Below, piece by piece: positions 32,951 to 44,924 of a DNA stretch of 64,000 bases. Source of the stretch: Collybia mongolica (Eukaryota; Basidiomycota; Agaricomycetes; Agaricales; Clitocybaceae); NCBI GenBank assembly GCA_013420905.1, contig JAAXNY010000011.1, positions 1,240,001-1,304,000 of the forward strand, read 5' to 3'. The number at the start of each line of letters is the position of its first letter. Position 1 is the stretch's first letter. The notes under the pieces are model-generated. The model worked only from the letters and a program-made list of their open reading frames with translations, was not told the DNA's origin and searched no databases. The position numbers were made by a program, and so were the translations under genes.

Positions 32951-33352
32951 TAAATATATCGGTTCCCACCGACGGCATGGTAATATACAGTTTATCGTGG
33001 TGCGTTGGTAAAGAGACTAGGGTTTCTTATGTGACTCCCAAAGTCTGGCTCGGAGGGCCGAGGCTAGCTAGTACGATGAGGAAACTTGTAATTACTTGAT
33101 GTACGTTATTTAAATAACGTCAGGACTCAACCAAAGCAAAATGACAGATCTGTCACTCATTCATTGAACATTTATCTTCTTTTGGGGCAATGAGCCTACC
33201 TATTTATGTTGAGCCCTCTCGTTACCTGATGATCAGATCCACATCATCCCACATAGGACTACCAATAATTTCATCGAGGCTTCAATCTCTTTTACTCGCT
33301 GTCACCATCGTGTTCAGCCTTGTCAGACCTGCATTTTCATGACTATAGAACT
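32951..33352. other. Intergenic stretch after the LINE
   Basis: About 400 bp. No gene or repeat recognised; before the LINE arrived it was joined to the 3' flank of the thioesterase gene. Confidence 0.4.
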
Positions 33353-36300
33353 ATGCCTCTAAGATTCATTAGGATACCGCGTGTCAACACTCAAGATGTT
33401 TTACATCTTGCAACTTCAGTAACAGCGCTGACAAGGGAGTTGTCGAGCATATCGTGTTTTCCGCCCGCAGTTGCGGCGGTTTCAATAGTACTACTCATCT
33501 TTGAGACTATCCAGGTGAATGCACATTCGGACCTTCATGGCAGATGTCTGGTAACTGACGAATACCAAGGGCGTACAGGTTCGTGAGGGTGTGTTTGTGG
33601 TGTGGATTTACGGAAATAACATAGCCCTGTCCAGAACAACAAGGAGGGTTGTTTCCGGTGAGTCATTCACAAGCCACCTTCGATGCTGGTGGATGCTATA
33701 TGGACAATCCGGGATCATGTAGTTTAGCTAGGCGGTGTGCTCGTATACTGCTCGACATGAATTCACAAATGGAAGGAAGATGGGATTCGGCTCCCCACAA
33801 CTTGCTAAAGAATTTGGAGAGATTCCAGTTGTATGTCTTTCTGATTCGAGTGATCATTGGCCACGATAACGTTGTATGTTAGGACGTTGATCTCGGTCCA
33901 TGAGTTTATGAAGATCCAATGTGACGCAAAATGGTCGCGTCGGTTCATGCAGAAGGCCTCAATCGAAAACGCTTTAATGGACTTTACAGCCCAGATCAAT
34001 GACTCGGCCCAGTCGTTTCAGGTAAGCCGACAGCTTGTGGCCACAAGTGACCGTATTCGGACACTCAGATGTGTTGTACCAGATTGCGGCTCTAATCGAC
34101 ATCCACTATGCTGTATCCAACCTATCAAGTGGGTGGCACAAGAGTGCAAGCGAGGGTGACGCCCCCACTAACACACCTCTCTCAAATTCAACGCTCATGA
34201 GCCCACCGCCTCCATATATAGTAACTACGGAGGCAGCCCAAGTTTCAAGTGATTTCTCTTTGTATACTATAGCATCACCTTCAGAAATGGATCACAGTAA
34301 CAAATGGAGGACAGGTCGTTCGGGATTAACAGAGGTTACGGAAAGAGACATTGATGAAGAATTATTTTCGGAATCGACCCTAGAATTGGGACACCATGGG
34401 GTTGGTCAATCACAACTACGTTCAGGGAGAAATTGGGGATCTTGGTTGATTTTATTTTATTCAGTTCAGGCAATACCACCAGTCCGAAGTACGCTTGAAA
34501 GGCAAGTCGCGCCTTCGGGGTGGCTGGTGGGAGGGCGCTAGTGCGGCAGAAGTCAACGGCCAATCATCCCTTATCAAGCGTTACGAAGGTCCCCGCGCGG
34601 AGGCTACGAAGGTGCGGCTATCAGGTCCCCCTTCGATATTGGTTTTTATATATCTCCATAGAACTGGTTGAATGATGTGAGACTATTGCAAAATATGCAG
34701 TGAGCGCGTCCTCTAGCCAACCGGCCATCTGACTTATCTCCCGGTGCCAGTCACTCCAACCTCCCCCAAATGGTAGGATTTTCTGCAGAAGGAGCTCCTA
34801 CTCCATTTATTTTACTTTCTAATGGTGAATTTTTCCTCGTAGTTGAATCTTGATTAATTTGTACACTAAAGTGATGCGAACGGTTTACATACAGTTCAGA
34901 TTCGGACCCCTCAAGCATTCCTCCTGGATACGGTTGTCAACTATGGCCTGGCTGCAAGTATTACGCTTCTTCTGCGTTTCGTAAGTTGGTTTATTTGATA
35001 AAGACGTTGTTTATAACATGCAACGAAAGTACCAGGATGTCATGGCAGGAACACTCCTTTTTGCTTATCGAGAGTTCATACTGACTTTGAGGCTAGCATG
35101 CAATATTTTATGTACAAAGGCAACTGGGCCTCGAGGACCACAAAGCCCAGGACTTTATAGATGTACGTGCATCCTGACATACTCCATGGCATGTGGAATG
35201 GATGAAAATGTACAGGAAGCATCTTACCGTATTGACGCGTCCGGCTCCATCGTCATGGGCTTACCACATCGCCGAGGTCACTGGATTACAGTCCGAAATT
35301 ATAATCTGGCTGAAAGCCTGACGAGCACAGTAATGGGTGTAAGGTGGTCCTCCCTCCTTCCAGTTGTTCAACTAGACAGTATATTGTAGATGCTACCTAG
35401 GGGAAATCTAATCGAGTATAAGCGTATCGATATGCTAGGTGAGTAACCACGATTACCTTTTTAATAATCATCAATCGTGAATGTAGAGCAGACGAGGACG
35501 AGACTAGGCGGAAAATAACCCATCTGGTGGCGCTTGTGAGAGGACTTCTACCAACAGAGAACGATCCACCGGAACTGTCGATGCGAGCGAAAGCACTGTT
35601 GTCGGGCGACGACGAGGTGGACGTGCCGGGTAGTTATTCGAAGCTCACCCTCCGGCAGGTGCGACATTCTAATATTGAGGCGAAGACGCACGATCATGCA
35701 TGGAACGAGAATGCTTGTGTCCAGGCCTATAAGTTTTCCGTTGGAGACTTTGGATACATTCCGAAAGGGAGAAATTTTGATGAATTTATTGTCCTTGGGA
35801 ACATTTTCAAGGATGAACTAGCATCCTTTCCGACGGAATGTCGCGCGTCTGGCTCTCAATGGTGTTGGAAAGATATACCAATCAGACGCGCAGAGATCGC
35901 CCCGCACTCGCTACGGGGGGACGTTAACTGGTGGGTTTCCAAGGAATTTCCTTTCTTTCCATCCCATTTCACTGAAATCAACCTCTCGCACAGTTGGGCC
36001 ATAGCTGTTCCGCACGGTGCCCAGATGGACTGTCAGATTATACAATACAATGCCGTAGTGAACATCTCTGATGCGTGGCAGTTTTCCTTGAACAATTGCC
36101 AATTTCTGGCAGACGAGTTTAATGTCAAACCAGAAGACCTCATGTTCAGTGGGTTGCATTTCCCTCATAATGACTATCTCGATCACATTTACATTTGTGA
36201 CCCAGTAACTCGCGCTGGGACTGAACAACACAATTACATACGCGACTTCAGATCTGGGCTTCAACACTCAGGCTTTCAGCATCCCATTCACAAACCTTTT

Positions 36301-36573
36301 GTTCATAACGGGCAGAGTTTCGGTCATAACCAGAATGTGAATCTTCACCACCACTTTCCTGGGCGCTTTGAGCAGCAGAACTCTATCCCAACAGTCATGT
36401 ATCTGATGACCTCTATGGATCCAGAGTGTGACACATACTGGACGCACGACCCCGTTGCGGTGCCCAAGGGTGTCATTCTTCCGTCGCTTAAGTGTGGTTG
36501 GACGTACCAGACCGGATGGTGTGTAGATTCACGAGTTGCTTTCAGGGATTTCACTGATATGTTCGTACTGTAG
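33353..36573 (+). CDS. Protein with MLKL-like helical N-terminus and conserved basidiomycete C-terminal region
   Basis: Multi-exon gene; 5' exons are 33353-33514, 33635-33657, 33723-33830, 33883-34021 and 34072 to about 34443; later exons include 34542-34611, 34895-34980 and the large last exon from about 35500 to 36573. The N-terminus (HLATSVTALTRELSSI, CFRLARRCARILLDMNSQME, SIENALMDFTAQINDSAQSF) resembles the four-helix bundle of MLKL-type adaptor domains found in many basidiomycete proteins. A linker is followed by GQSSLIKRYEGPRAEATK and NLPQMVGFSAEGAPTPFILL, which recalls a kinase-like N-lobe without catalytic motifs. The long C-terminal part (FSVGDFGYIPKGRNFDEF, HAWNENACVQ) matches a fungal family with no known role. 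Exon borders at 34440-35500 are uncertain. Family links are from memory of similar proteins; function unknown. Confidence 0.6.
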
Positions 36574-37078
36574 GTGCACTGGATTTGTTAGTTGGATCCA
36601 GTTACACAAAGAGGATTTTTTAGATTAAACACTGATACAAAATAGATCGACTTTCATCTTTTCATTGGATCAGCTTTGGGAGACTGGATTAAACATGTCA
36701 GAGATACTTATGTTATTTCCAAAGTTCGTCATCGGACATTCCGCATATTTCCTTACATAAAGAGTTGGGATTTGATCGAATAACACTTTGTTAGAAGTTT
36801 GATCTCCCCTTATCACGATGCAAGTTGTATGGAATTGGGACTATTACAATAATTATGTTCCACAAACCATTGCGTTGCTGAGGTACGATACAAAAACGAG
36901 GAACGATTGTCCGTGCATGAGGGAACGATAATTACGGGCTTCAATGATGAAATGATGACAAGCGTGAATAGTAAGAGATTTGGGAACTAAAAAAGCTGTT
37001 ATCAAGGGGTATGTGTGTTGATCCAGACGGGTCATGAAGGTCGTCATATAACAAGATCCGAATTCATAGTTGTCAAAA
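36574..37078. other. Convergent 3' intergenic region
   Basis: About 500 bp between two stop codons facing each other; AT-rich, no gene recognised. Confidence 0.4.
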
Positions 37079-39050
37079 TCATCTAGCAGGGCTCGAATTT
37101 TTCGACTTGGCAACCATGCTTGCGTTGGATGCGCTCTGCTTTACCTTGGAAAGCGGTGAGACGGCGTGGAGATCAGGGCGTGCTGGGCGGATACCACAGT
37201 TGCGAGGTGCAACTTCACCACATTTGACATGGGACCTAGTGTAGGGTTGAGCAAGGGCAAGGGAAATAAAAAGAGGGCCTAACCTTAATCCGCAATCGTC
37301 ACATTCAAGAACTGGTTTCCAGCCGAGGCGCTTGTAGCAGACATCGCATTTGGAGCCGAGTAGGCCACTGGAGAAGAATATGTCAAGGGGATTCCAGCCA
37401 TCGCCGGAACTCCCACTTGGGGAGACACTTCCACTTCCGCTGCCGCTCGTGCGCTTCGGCTTTGCGCCAGGCTTTAAGAGTGTAAAGCGATGTATAAGCG
37501 ATACTGCATAGTTTCCGTTGAGGGAGCGAACTGTCGATGCGCCACCAGCTGTGGCATGGGCACTCGAAATAAGAGAAGAAGATGGTGCAGTGTGGTAAGA
37601 GTCAAGAGAGGCAATGGAGAAGATGGAGGAAGTGCCGAGCGGGTCGAGGGGTTGTTCAGGTGTGTTGGGGAGGGGCCGTGTGGGGACTGGAGAAGTATGT
37701 GGCGAGGGGGAGGGCGATGGGGAGAGGGGCGTCGCAGGTAGAATGAGATCTGGAGTGCTGTTTGGGTCAGGAGACGGTTTAATGGTGAGGATGGAGGAGA
37801 GAGACGGTGGTTGAGTGGCTGTGGTGTGAGTGAGGTGGGCCCGGATAACAGTGGTGCTGTATTCCGACAAGGTGGATTTAGTATCCAACAGCGGTTGGTG
37901 ACCTGTAATTTTGTTAAGCGATAGTCGATGAGAGTGGCGGAATTAAATACACACCTGATGATGTCTCGTTGCTGTATTGACTACTCACGCCAATGCTAGA
38001 GAGACCCATAACAGCCTCCATAAGCTCATCATCACTCTCATCTGAGGTCGCCCCGTTCGTACGTATGTCTTTGCCAACACCCATACCGAAGCTGGGAATA
38101 CGTGGGCCGGCGGCAGGCCGCTTGCCGCCAGTAAGAAACTTGATACTACCAACGTGAAGGTCGTCGTCTTGCAGTCCAGCTTCGATTAAACGTAAACGTT
38201 GTAGGATATCGCGGGTTGTAGGGCGGTCCGATGGGTTGTGGGCAAGGCAGTCTATGCAAAGGGAGAAGAATTCTGGAGGGCAATCGGGGCTAGCGAGTTT
38301 GTGAAGTTCCTCCGGGTCGATACCAAATAAGGGTGGACTGCGTTTGAAATGGTTGTCGTCGGCGAGTTTACGAGCTGCAATCTCACAGAAGATGATGCCG
38401 AGAGAAAATATGTCGGTGGGGAGATCGAACTCCTCACCCAAAAGGATCTCTGGGGACATGTAGGAATCCGTGCCGCAAAAGGTCAGGCGCTTGGATTCTT
38501 CCTCATTCCGCGCAGCAATGCGGGCGAATCCGAAGTCTGTGATCTTGAGACGACCGTTTGCGGTGACAAGGAGATTCTCGCCTTTCAGGTCGCGGTGGAT
38601 GCATTTGCGAGCATGGAGGTAGGCAAGGGCGCGCGCGACGTCTGTGGCGAACGAAATGCGCAGCCTCCATGGAAATAATTGAGACTTATCGTGGATGTAC
38701 ATACGGACGTTCCCATTTTCAATGAATTCTGAAACGATGAAGATCCGGTTATCGGGGGCTGGTGCCCGGCTTAAACCAAGGAAAAGGCAGATGTTTGGGT
38801 GGCGGCATTCTTTCATGAGGCGCCATTCGCGCTCAAAATACTTGGCGACGTCGTATTCATTGGAGGGCAGAACTTCCTTGATAGCGACGTCAATTCCCAG
38901 ATATACGCCTCTGTAAACGTTCCCAAACGATCCCGAGCCTAGTTTCTTCCAATCGCCTTGGATATCCTGCAGACCTTCAGGGATTGTGGTCAACAGCTTG
39001 TATATTCAACTGACCTCGTAAGGTATCACATCGAACGCATCTGAATGCAT
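37079..39050 (-). CDS. Ser/Thr-type protein kinase with C-terminal C1-like zinc domain
   Basis: Kinase domain first: Gly loop LGSGSFGNVYRG, VAIKEVLPS (Lys), HRDLKGENLL catalytic loop, DFGFAR, and SPEILLGEEFDLPTDIFSLG. The look is TKL/MAP3K-like. After a Ser/Pro-rich linker comes a C1-like Cys/His domain: HRFTLLKPGAK, CDVCYKRLGW, CDDCGLR, SHVKCGEVAPRNCG. Exons: kinase exon down to 37955, then 37902-37283 and 37235-37079. The N-terminus is a puzzle: the frame can be followed from an ATG at 39050 (HSDAFDVIPYE, which looks conserved), but an in-frame TGA lies at 39008-39006. A very short intron (34 bp, GTGATA..ACAAG), a different start or a real stop could explain it. Divergent from the NCS1 permease. 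Confidence 0.85.
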
Positions 39051-39358
39051 TGTGGTGAGGGTAGATGAGAGCACTGCAGCGCCGTAATTCAGCCTGAGCT
39101 TGAGCGCCCCGGTCACGCACACGTTACACTGTCACGCCCCGACCAACGTCTCTTTGAAGAATATAAATCTGTCTTAATAGCCTTTATTGACTCTTGGGCT
39201 GTATACTTACTAGTATCATCAAGTCCTGGCCGGGTCTTGGGTGGACTGATCAAGTGGTCACTAAATCTGATAGTCTGGCCATGTGGCATGTCATTCAAGT
39301 TTGGTGCATGCTCTATTCGGAACAGGAATAACATCTTCAGCGACACGAGTCACTCAGT
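39051..39358. promoter_or_regulatory. Divergent promoter region, kinase / NCS1 permease
   Basis: About 308 bp between the kinase start region and the permease ATG. No recognisable motif or gene. Confidence 0.35.
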
Positions 39359-41516
39359 ATGCAGCCTAACGATTTCTTCAAGCTCTCTGCATGGTCGCTT
39401 GAACCCGATATTGCAACATTTGGGCCATCAACGGCCTGGAGCAATAAGGATATGGATCCCGTGCCGCCCCATCTCCGAACCTGGTCCACATGGAATTACA
39501 TTGCGTACTGGGTGTCCGACGCTACCAACGTCGCGATGTGGCAGCTGGCGAGCTCAATGTTGGCAATCGGGCTATCATGGTATGTTAGGACTGTTAATAT
39601 ATGGGAATTCGCCCTAATGTTGATTGTAGGAGGCAGGCCTTGACTGCGATAGCGGTTGGGCATGTTATTATAGCGGTGCGCATCCAAAAAACTGCATATT
39701 TGTTACATGGTTGACATTTCACATGGCTCCAAGGTTGTCATGGTACTCAATGGGACCATCGGTGCAAGGCTACATGTATCGTTTTCTGTTCTCAATCGAT
39801 CATCGTTTGGCTTTTGGTTCAGCTATTTCAGTGTTGTCAGCAGAGCCGTCCTGGCCATGTTTTGGTTTGGTATCCAGGTATCATTACCTCTCAATTGGTT
39901 TAGCGCAAAGCTCAACCTCTCGCGAAAGACTTACACAGGCTCAGAATGCATCTACCAGATGCTAAAGGCTATCTGGCCCTCCGTTGTTCATGTCAGGAAC
40001 AGTTTGCCTGAGACTTCACATATTAGCAGCGTCGGTTTGTCAATAGTCTGTATTCGATTTGGATTTGGATTGACTAGACCTAGGCATGATGTGCTATTTC
40101 TTGTACTGGTTTCTTCAATTTCCATTGATGTTTGTATCTCCACAAAAGATCCGACATCTCTTCACAGCCAAGTCTATCATTGTGCCATTCGCATGGCTTG
40201 CCATCGTGATTTGGGCAATGACGAAAGCTCCACCGCGGGTCAGTCTTGCACCAAAGCACACGTCACTTTCCGGAAGCGCTCTGAGTTGGGCGTGGTTGAG
40301 CGCACTAAATAGCTCTCTGGGGTTCTATGCCACAGTCGCAGTGAATATACCAGATTTTACGGTAAGCAGAATTTCTGTTTCTTGGATCACGGTTCGTCCA
40401 ACATAGTCGCAGCGATATGCGAAGAATGAAAGGGCGTGCGTGCATTTCTTCGAAGGACATCAAGATGAACTGAAGGATTTCTAGGCAATATATACAGCTA
40501 TTGGTCATCCCAGTGGCATTCACGTTGGTCGGCTTCGCCGGTAAAGGACCCGTTCTCATACTTATAGTAAGATTCTTTACTATTACACCCACAGGAATCG
40601 CCGTCACCTCTGCTGGCGAAATTCTCTACGACGATATACTCTGGGACCCCCTCCGCCTTATCGACCGCTGGGATAATAGAGCCGCAGCGTTTTTTGCATC
40701 ATCTAGTTTCCTCTTATCGATTATAGGAGCAAATATTTCAGCTAATAGCCTCAGCGCGGCAAATGATCTAATGGTCCTACTTCCCAAGTACATCAATATT
40801 CGCCGTGGCCAAGTGATTTGTGCTATCTTTGGCGGGTGGGCGATGTGTCCCTGGGAAATATTGGCACACGCACCTGGATTTTTGGCATTTATGGCAGGGT
40901 ATACAGTTGTCCTCGGTCCATTTGCAGGAATGTGAGTTGGCGATTTTTCTGTTTTCAATATTGTATTATTTACGTTTCTCTCCAGCATGATTGTCGACGT
41001 GTGTTCTTTCCCTTTTCCGTCTGTGATCCAAACGGTAATCCAGTACCCGCAGTATTGGCTCGTTCATCGATGCAGCGTCGATGTCCCTGCTATGTATGAT
41101 CCCCGAGGCCGATATAGATATCGGAACGGAATTGTATGTATTGGTGTCCCTAACATCATCTCCTGTTGACAAACTATCGCGGTAATAGAATTGGAGGGCA
41201 GTTATCACTTTGCTGTGTTCAGTAACTCCAAGTCTGCCCGGCCTGGTTGGGAACATCAATCCCAACATCAAGGTTGGTGGATTAACAAACCTGTTTGCGT
41301 TTTCGTGGTTGTTTGGAGTACGTTATGGTTGGCTCAGGATCCCTCTCCTTGTACTTATAGTAGGGCTAGTTCTTTACAGCGGCGAGTATATACTGGGTGC
41401 TTTCAATATTGTTCCCGGCTCAGGAGACGTATATGGATAACGTGGTGCTTGCCTACGATAACCATGACATCGTAGATAGCGAGAAGAGAGGGGTAGAGAC
41501 CAAGTCTAGAAATTGA
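39359..41516 (+). CDS. NCS1-family permease (uracil/allantoin/thiamine type)
   Basis: Plasma-membrane nucleobase or related-solute:cation symporter with about twelve spans. Exons: 39359-39579, 39630-39675, 39734-39877, 39929-40034, 40084-40361, 40413-40435, 40485-40540, 40595-40931, 40986-40998 (13 nt), 41053-41133, 41189-41327 and 41380-41516. Family landmarks: WSNKDMDPVPPHLRTWSTWN, SDATNVAMWQLASSM, VLNGTIGARLHVSFSVLNRS, SFGFWFSYFSVVSRAVLAMF, YTGSECIYQMLKAIWPS, NIPDFTRYAKN, GANISANSLSAANDLMVLLP and FPAQETYMDN. The junction 41327/41380 uses a weak GTTGGC donor but is the only one that yields the IYWVLSILFPAQET end. Substrate cannot be decided from sequence; uracil, uridine, allantoin and thiamine are options. 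Start ATG 39359; an extra 5' exon is possible. Confidence 0.9.
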
Positions 41517-42090
41517 GATAGCAAAAGAAAAAGAGAAAGAAGATATAACATGAGTTATGGGTCCATGAAGAGATGACTTTTCATTCCCTCATCAAGATTA
41601 TTTTGTTGTGGTGGAGATCAGTTCATCCATAGCCCACATAATTTACCAACCTGTGGCTCACACCACGTGTCTATGTATGTAGTGTTACCACAGGGTGCCG
41701 CCTTTCGCACCAATACCAAATCCTGCTCTAGAGGAAAAAACAATCTCTCGACGACGGAGACGTTTCATGAAACCAGTTATTTAGTTATCATTGTTTCCAC
41801 CGAAACGCGTTGCATCTCGTGCTGTGACTGACAGAAATTTGAACAAGCAGAGCTACCAAAAGGACGTCCAGGCAAAAATTGTGCTGCCTCCCGCCCGCAA
41901 GCGGTTGAAATCCATAGTAGTTGAGCTGCGAAATTCGCAGCTCGCAGCTGCAGCTGTGAAGTGACATTAGTCATCATCACACATTTGCCTTGTCTGTCAC
42001 GTTCCACTGGGCCCATACCCCATATATCCACAAGTGTCTTTACATATACATAGCCATAGTTCAACTCTCATAGTTCTTTAGTTTGACCTA
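41517..42090. other. Intergenic stretch between permease and repeat block
   Basis: About 570 bp, normal CpG content, no gene recognised. The switch to almost CpG-free sequence occurs close to 42090. Confidence 0.4.
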
Positions 42091-42324
42091 GGCAATCAAT
42101 GTTTTATTCTTACTCCCTTGACATGCAGCTCAATCCTATCTGCCTTGCAAAGGTGGTAGTGCATCTTTTGAACTTGGGACATCAGAACAGAGTCTTGCCT
42201 TGAAGAAGGGGCTCTCACATTGTAGTTATTAAACCAATGTTCAACTTAGTGTTGACAAGAAGGAATAAGGCTTTGCCATAACAAAAGGTCAAACTGAAGA
42301 TACTGCCAGCCTGTTTAGGTTAAG

Positions 42325-42720
42325 GTGCACCACACCATGGCATGCCTACAGTATGGAAACCCAAAGAAGATTGTTGACAGTAGCAGTGACAAATACAACA
42401 GTGCAGAATCTGAACCAACAATACCTACAGTATCCAAACTAGCACCCATACAGACTCCTGTTGGATCTGCAGCACCTCCACCAGCACTGTCTCTAACAAA
42501 ACCCACCCAGATAGCCATGAATACCCAGAAAACCCACTAAAATGAAGGTTCACATCCCTGCTGAATTTAATGGAGATTGTACTAAGACCAAGGAGTTCAT
42601 CCTTGATTCAATTGCAACAAGCTGGTTCTAGGAGTATGAAGAAAAGTTAATCAAAAAAAAACTTAAGGAATTGTATCTGCCAGTAATGGCCCTTTACCTC
42701 AAGTAGATGATCCAGCAGTG
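42325..42720 (+). pseudogene. Gag-like remnant of an LTR retrotransposon
   Basis: A Pro/Thr-rich frame (42337-42540) ends in a stop, and an overlapping frame continues MKVHIPAEFNGDCTKTKEF, ILDSIATSW then a TAG. The PAEFNGD..KTKEFI pattern resembles the start of the gag core of fungal LTR elements. No protease or polymerase motif follows. Dead relic; assignment tentative. Confidence 0.45.
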
Positions 42721-43041
42721 ATTCAGGTTTTCAATTGAACTTTGATTCAGTCACAATTCATGCAGTTAGATTGATAGTGAATTGTTCTCAGCTTTGACTG
42801 CCATGATTTGGAGGCAATTAATATGGATGATTTAGATGTACTCTTCAATGATGCCTTTGTAGCTGAGGCCTCTTTCTTCCCAGTGGGTTTTTGGGTTGCT
42901 GCAGCATTTTTCACAGGAGTCTTTTTTACTGCAGCCTTCTTCATTGGGATCATTTTGTTTTGCTTTAGTTGAAAGAGAGGTAATGTGCATGCTTTTACAT
43001 GGGGAGGCCATGCTGGTTGTTGAGAGGATCAAAAAACATCA

Positions 43042-43054
43042 GACTATTTAACAG
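43042..43054. repeat. Left 13-bp target-site duplication, retroelement copy 2
   Basis: GACTATTTAACAG, repeated exactly at 43956-43968. Confidence 0.92.
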
Positions 43055-43955
43055 CGACGCTTCTTGATCTTTTACCACTGCCATCCAACCATGGGAATTC
43101 GTCCCTCCTGCACTAGGTTGTCCCTAAACTACCTAACACCTCATCCCTAATCGACATTGCCTTTCATCAGACCACTCTTTTGGCCTGGGCCACTATCCTT
43201 TTACACCATATCCAAATTTCTAACTTATCAGAGCTGATCCTGACTATCTGCAGGGTCATCTCATCTTGCCTGTACTGGGGGCTTCACTAATCCGTTCACA
43301 TCCACCTCATCAACTACCAGGCCACATGAGGACACCACAACTCTTGTACTCTGCTTTGCACAGATCCTTAGGGAGCGTCACTGCCAACATTTTTGATGAA
43401 TTTTTTCATACTCACTTAACCACTACACCCAAATACAAAAGGAGGAAGGGGTCTGGCCCCTGATCAGCTACTGTCTCTGTATAGAGCACACCTCTTGGGG
43501 AGAATGCCGGGTTATTGTCCAATGGTGGGATTTGGCGGCCTCATTTTGGAGGGGAGTCATTGCTTTGGGAGAGCAGTGTGGAACAGGGGGGAAAGTAATA
43601 GGGGGGATTCAGGAGAGGGGGAGCAGGTTTGAGGTATGGGTTTCCAGGGTGACCTGAAAATACCAGGAGGGGAGTGGAACGGGGTACCAACGTGAAGGGA
43701 GGGGACCATGCCCCAACAAGCAAAGGCAAACCTTTAAGGCATTGGGAGGTTCAGACATGGTACAGTACAATACCGTTGGACTGCAGGTATCCTCAGTCTA
43801 GACCCGTAATATGACCTGGAGAGCAACTTAGTGTACAGCTCCACCCTGATGGCCCATTACAGATTACTTAGTGGTAATAGGTATTTATGCCCACATGTAG
43901 CTGGGTCAAACCCACATGCACTTAATATGTATTATTATATGACCAAAAAAAAAAA
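43055..43955 (+). mobile_element. Non-autonomous poly(A) retroelement, copy 2 (left palindrome arm)
   Basis: Same family as 10747-11698, ending in 11 A residues, with its own 13-bp target duplication. Many positions that are CG in copy 1 are TG or CA here. It lacks the 51 bases found inside copy 1. The apparent small frames (at 43266 and, antisense, 43541) have no family support. Confidence 0.9.
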
Positions 43956-43968
43956 GACTATTTAACAG
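43956..43968. repeat. Right 13-bp target-site duplication, retroelement copy 2
   Basis: GACTATTTAACAG, directly after the A tail. Confidence 0.92.
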
Positions 43969-43984
43969 ATATTATTTGAATTAA

Positions 43985-43998
43985 GTTGTTATTTATGC
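43985..43998. repeat. Left 14-bp target-site duplication, retroelement copy 3
   Basis: GTTGTTATTTATGC, repeated exactly at 44911-44924. Confidence 0.92.
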
Positions 43999-44910
43999 TT
44001 TTTTTTTTTTTTTTTTTTTTGGTCATATAATAATACATATTAAGTGCATGTGGGTTTGACCCAGCTACATGTGGGCATAAATACCTATTACCACTAAGTA
44101 ATCTGTAATGGGCCATCAGGGTGGAGCTGTACACTAAGTTGCTCTCCAGGTCATATTACGGGTCTAGACTGAGGATACCTGCAGTCCAACGGTATTGTAC
44201 TGTACCATGTCTGAACCTCCCAATGCCTTAAAGGTTTGCCTTTGCTTGTTGGGGCATGGTCCCCTCCCTTCACGTTGGTACCCCGTTCCACTCCCCTCCT
44301 GGTATTTTCAGGTCACCCTGGAAACCCATACCTCAAACCTGCTCCCCCTCTCCTGAATCCCCCCTATTACTTTCCCCCCTGTTCCACACTGCTCTCCCAA
44401 AGCAATGACTCCCCTCCAAAATGAGGCCGCCAAATCCCACCATTGGACAATAACCCGGCATTCTCCCCAAGAGGTGTGCTCTATACAGAGACAGTAGCTG
44501 ATCAGGGGCCAGACCCCTTCCTCCTTTTGTATTTGGGTGTAGTGGTTAAGTGAGTATGAAAAAATTCATCAAAAATGTTGGCAGTGACGCTCCCTAAGGA
44601 TCTGTGCAAAGCAGAGTACAAGAGTTGTGGTGTCCTCATGTGGCCTGGTAGTTGATGAGGTGGATGTGAACGGATTAGTGAAGCCCCCAGTACAGGCAAG
44701 ATGAGATGACCCTGCAGATAGTCAGGATCAGCTCTGATAAGTTAGAAATTTGGATATGGTGTAAAAGGATAGTGGCCCAGGCCAAAAGAGTGGTCTGATG
44801 AAAGGCAATGTCGATTAGGGATGAGGTGTTAGGTAGTTTAGGGACAACCTAGTGCAGGAGGGATGAATTCCCACAGTTGGATGGCAGTGGTAAAAGATCA
44901 AGAAGTGTTG
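43999..44910 (-). mobile_element. Non-autonomous poly(A) retroelement, copy 3 (right palindrome arm, inverted)
   Basis: Starts on the plus strand with 22 T residues (its A tail) and runs inverted to 44910. Its own 14-bp target duplication proves an insertion separate from copy 2. Interior sequence appears identical to copy 2 wherever compared by eye; differences are confined to the outermost ~55 bp and the tail length. Confidence 0.9.
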
Positions 44911-44924
44911 GTTGTTATTTATGC
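44911..44924. repeat. Right 14-bp target-site duplication, retroelement copy 3
   Basis: GTTGTTATTTATGC, identical to 43985-43998. Confidence 0.92.

Noticed and set aside
43541..44424. Two identical 62-residue reading frames on opposite strands (and two identical 65-residue frames)
   Set aside because: They are the same non-coding retroelement read in both palindrome arms; no conserved domain and no start or splice context.
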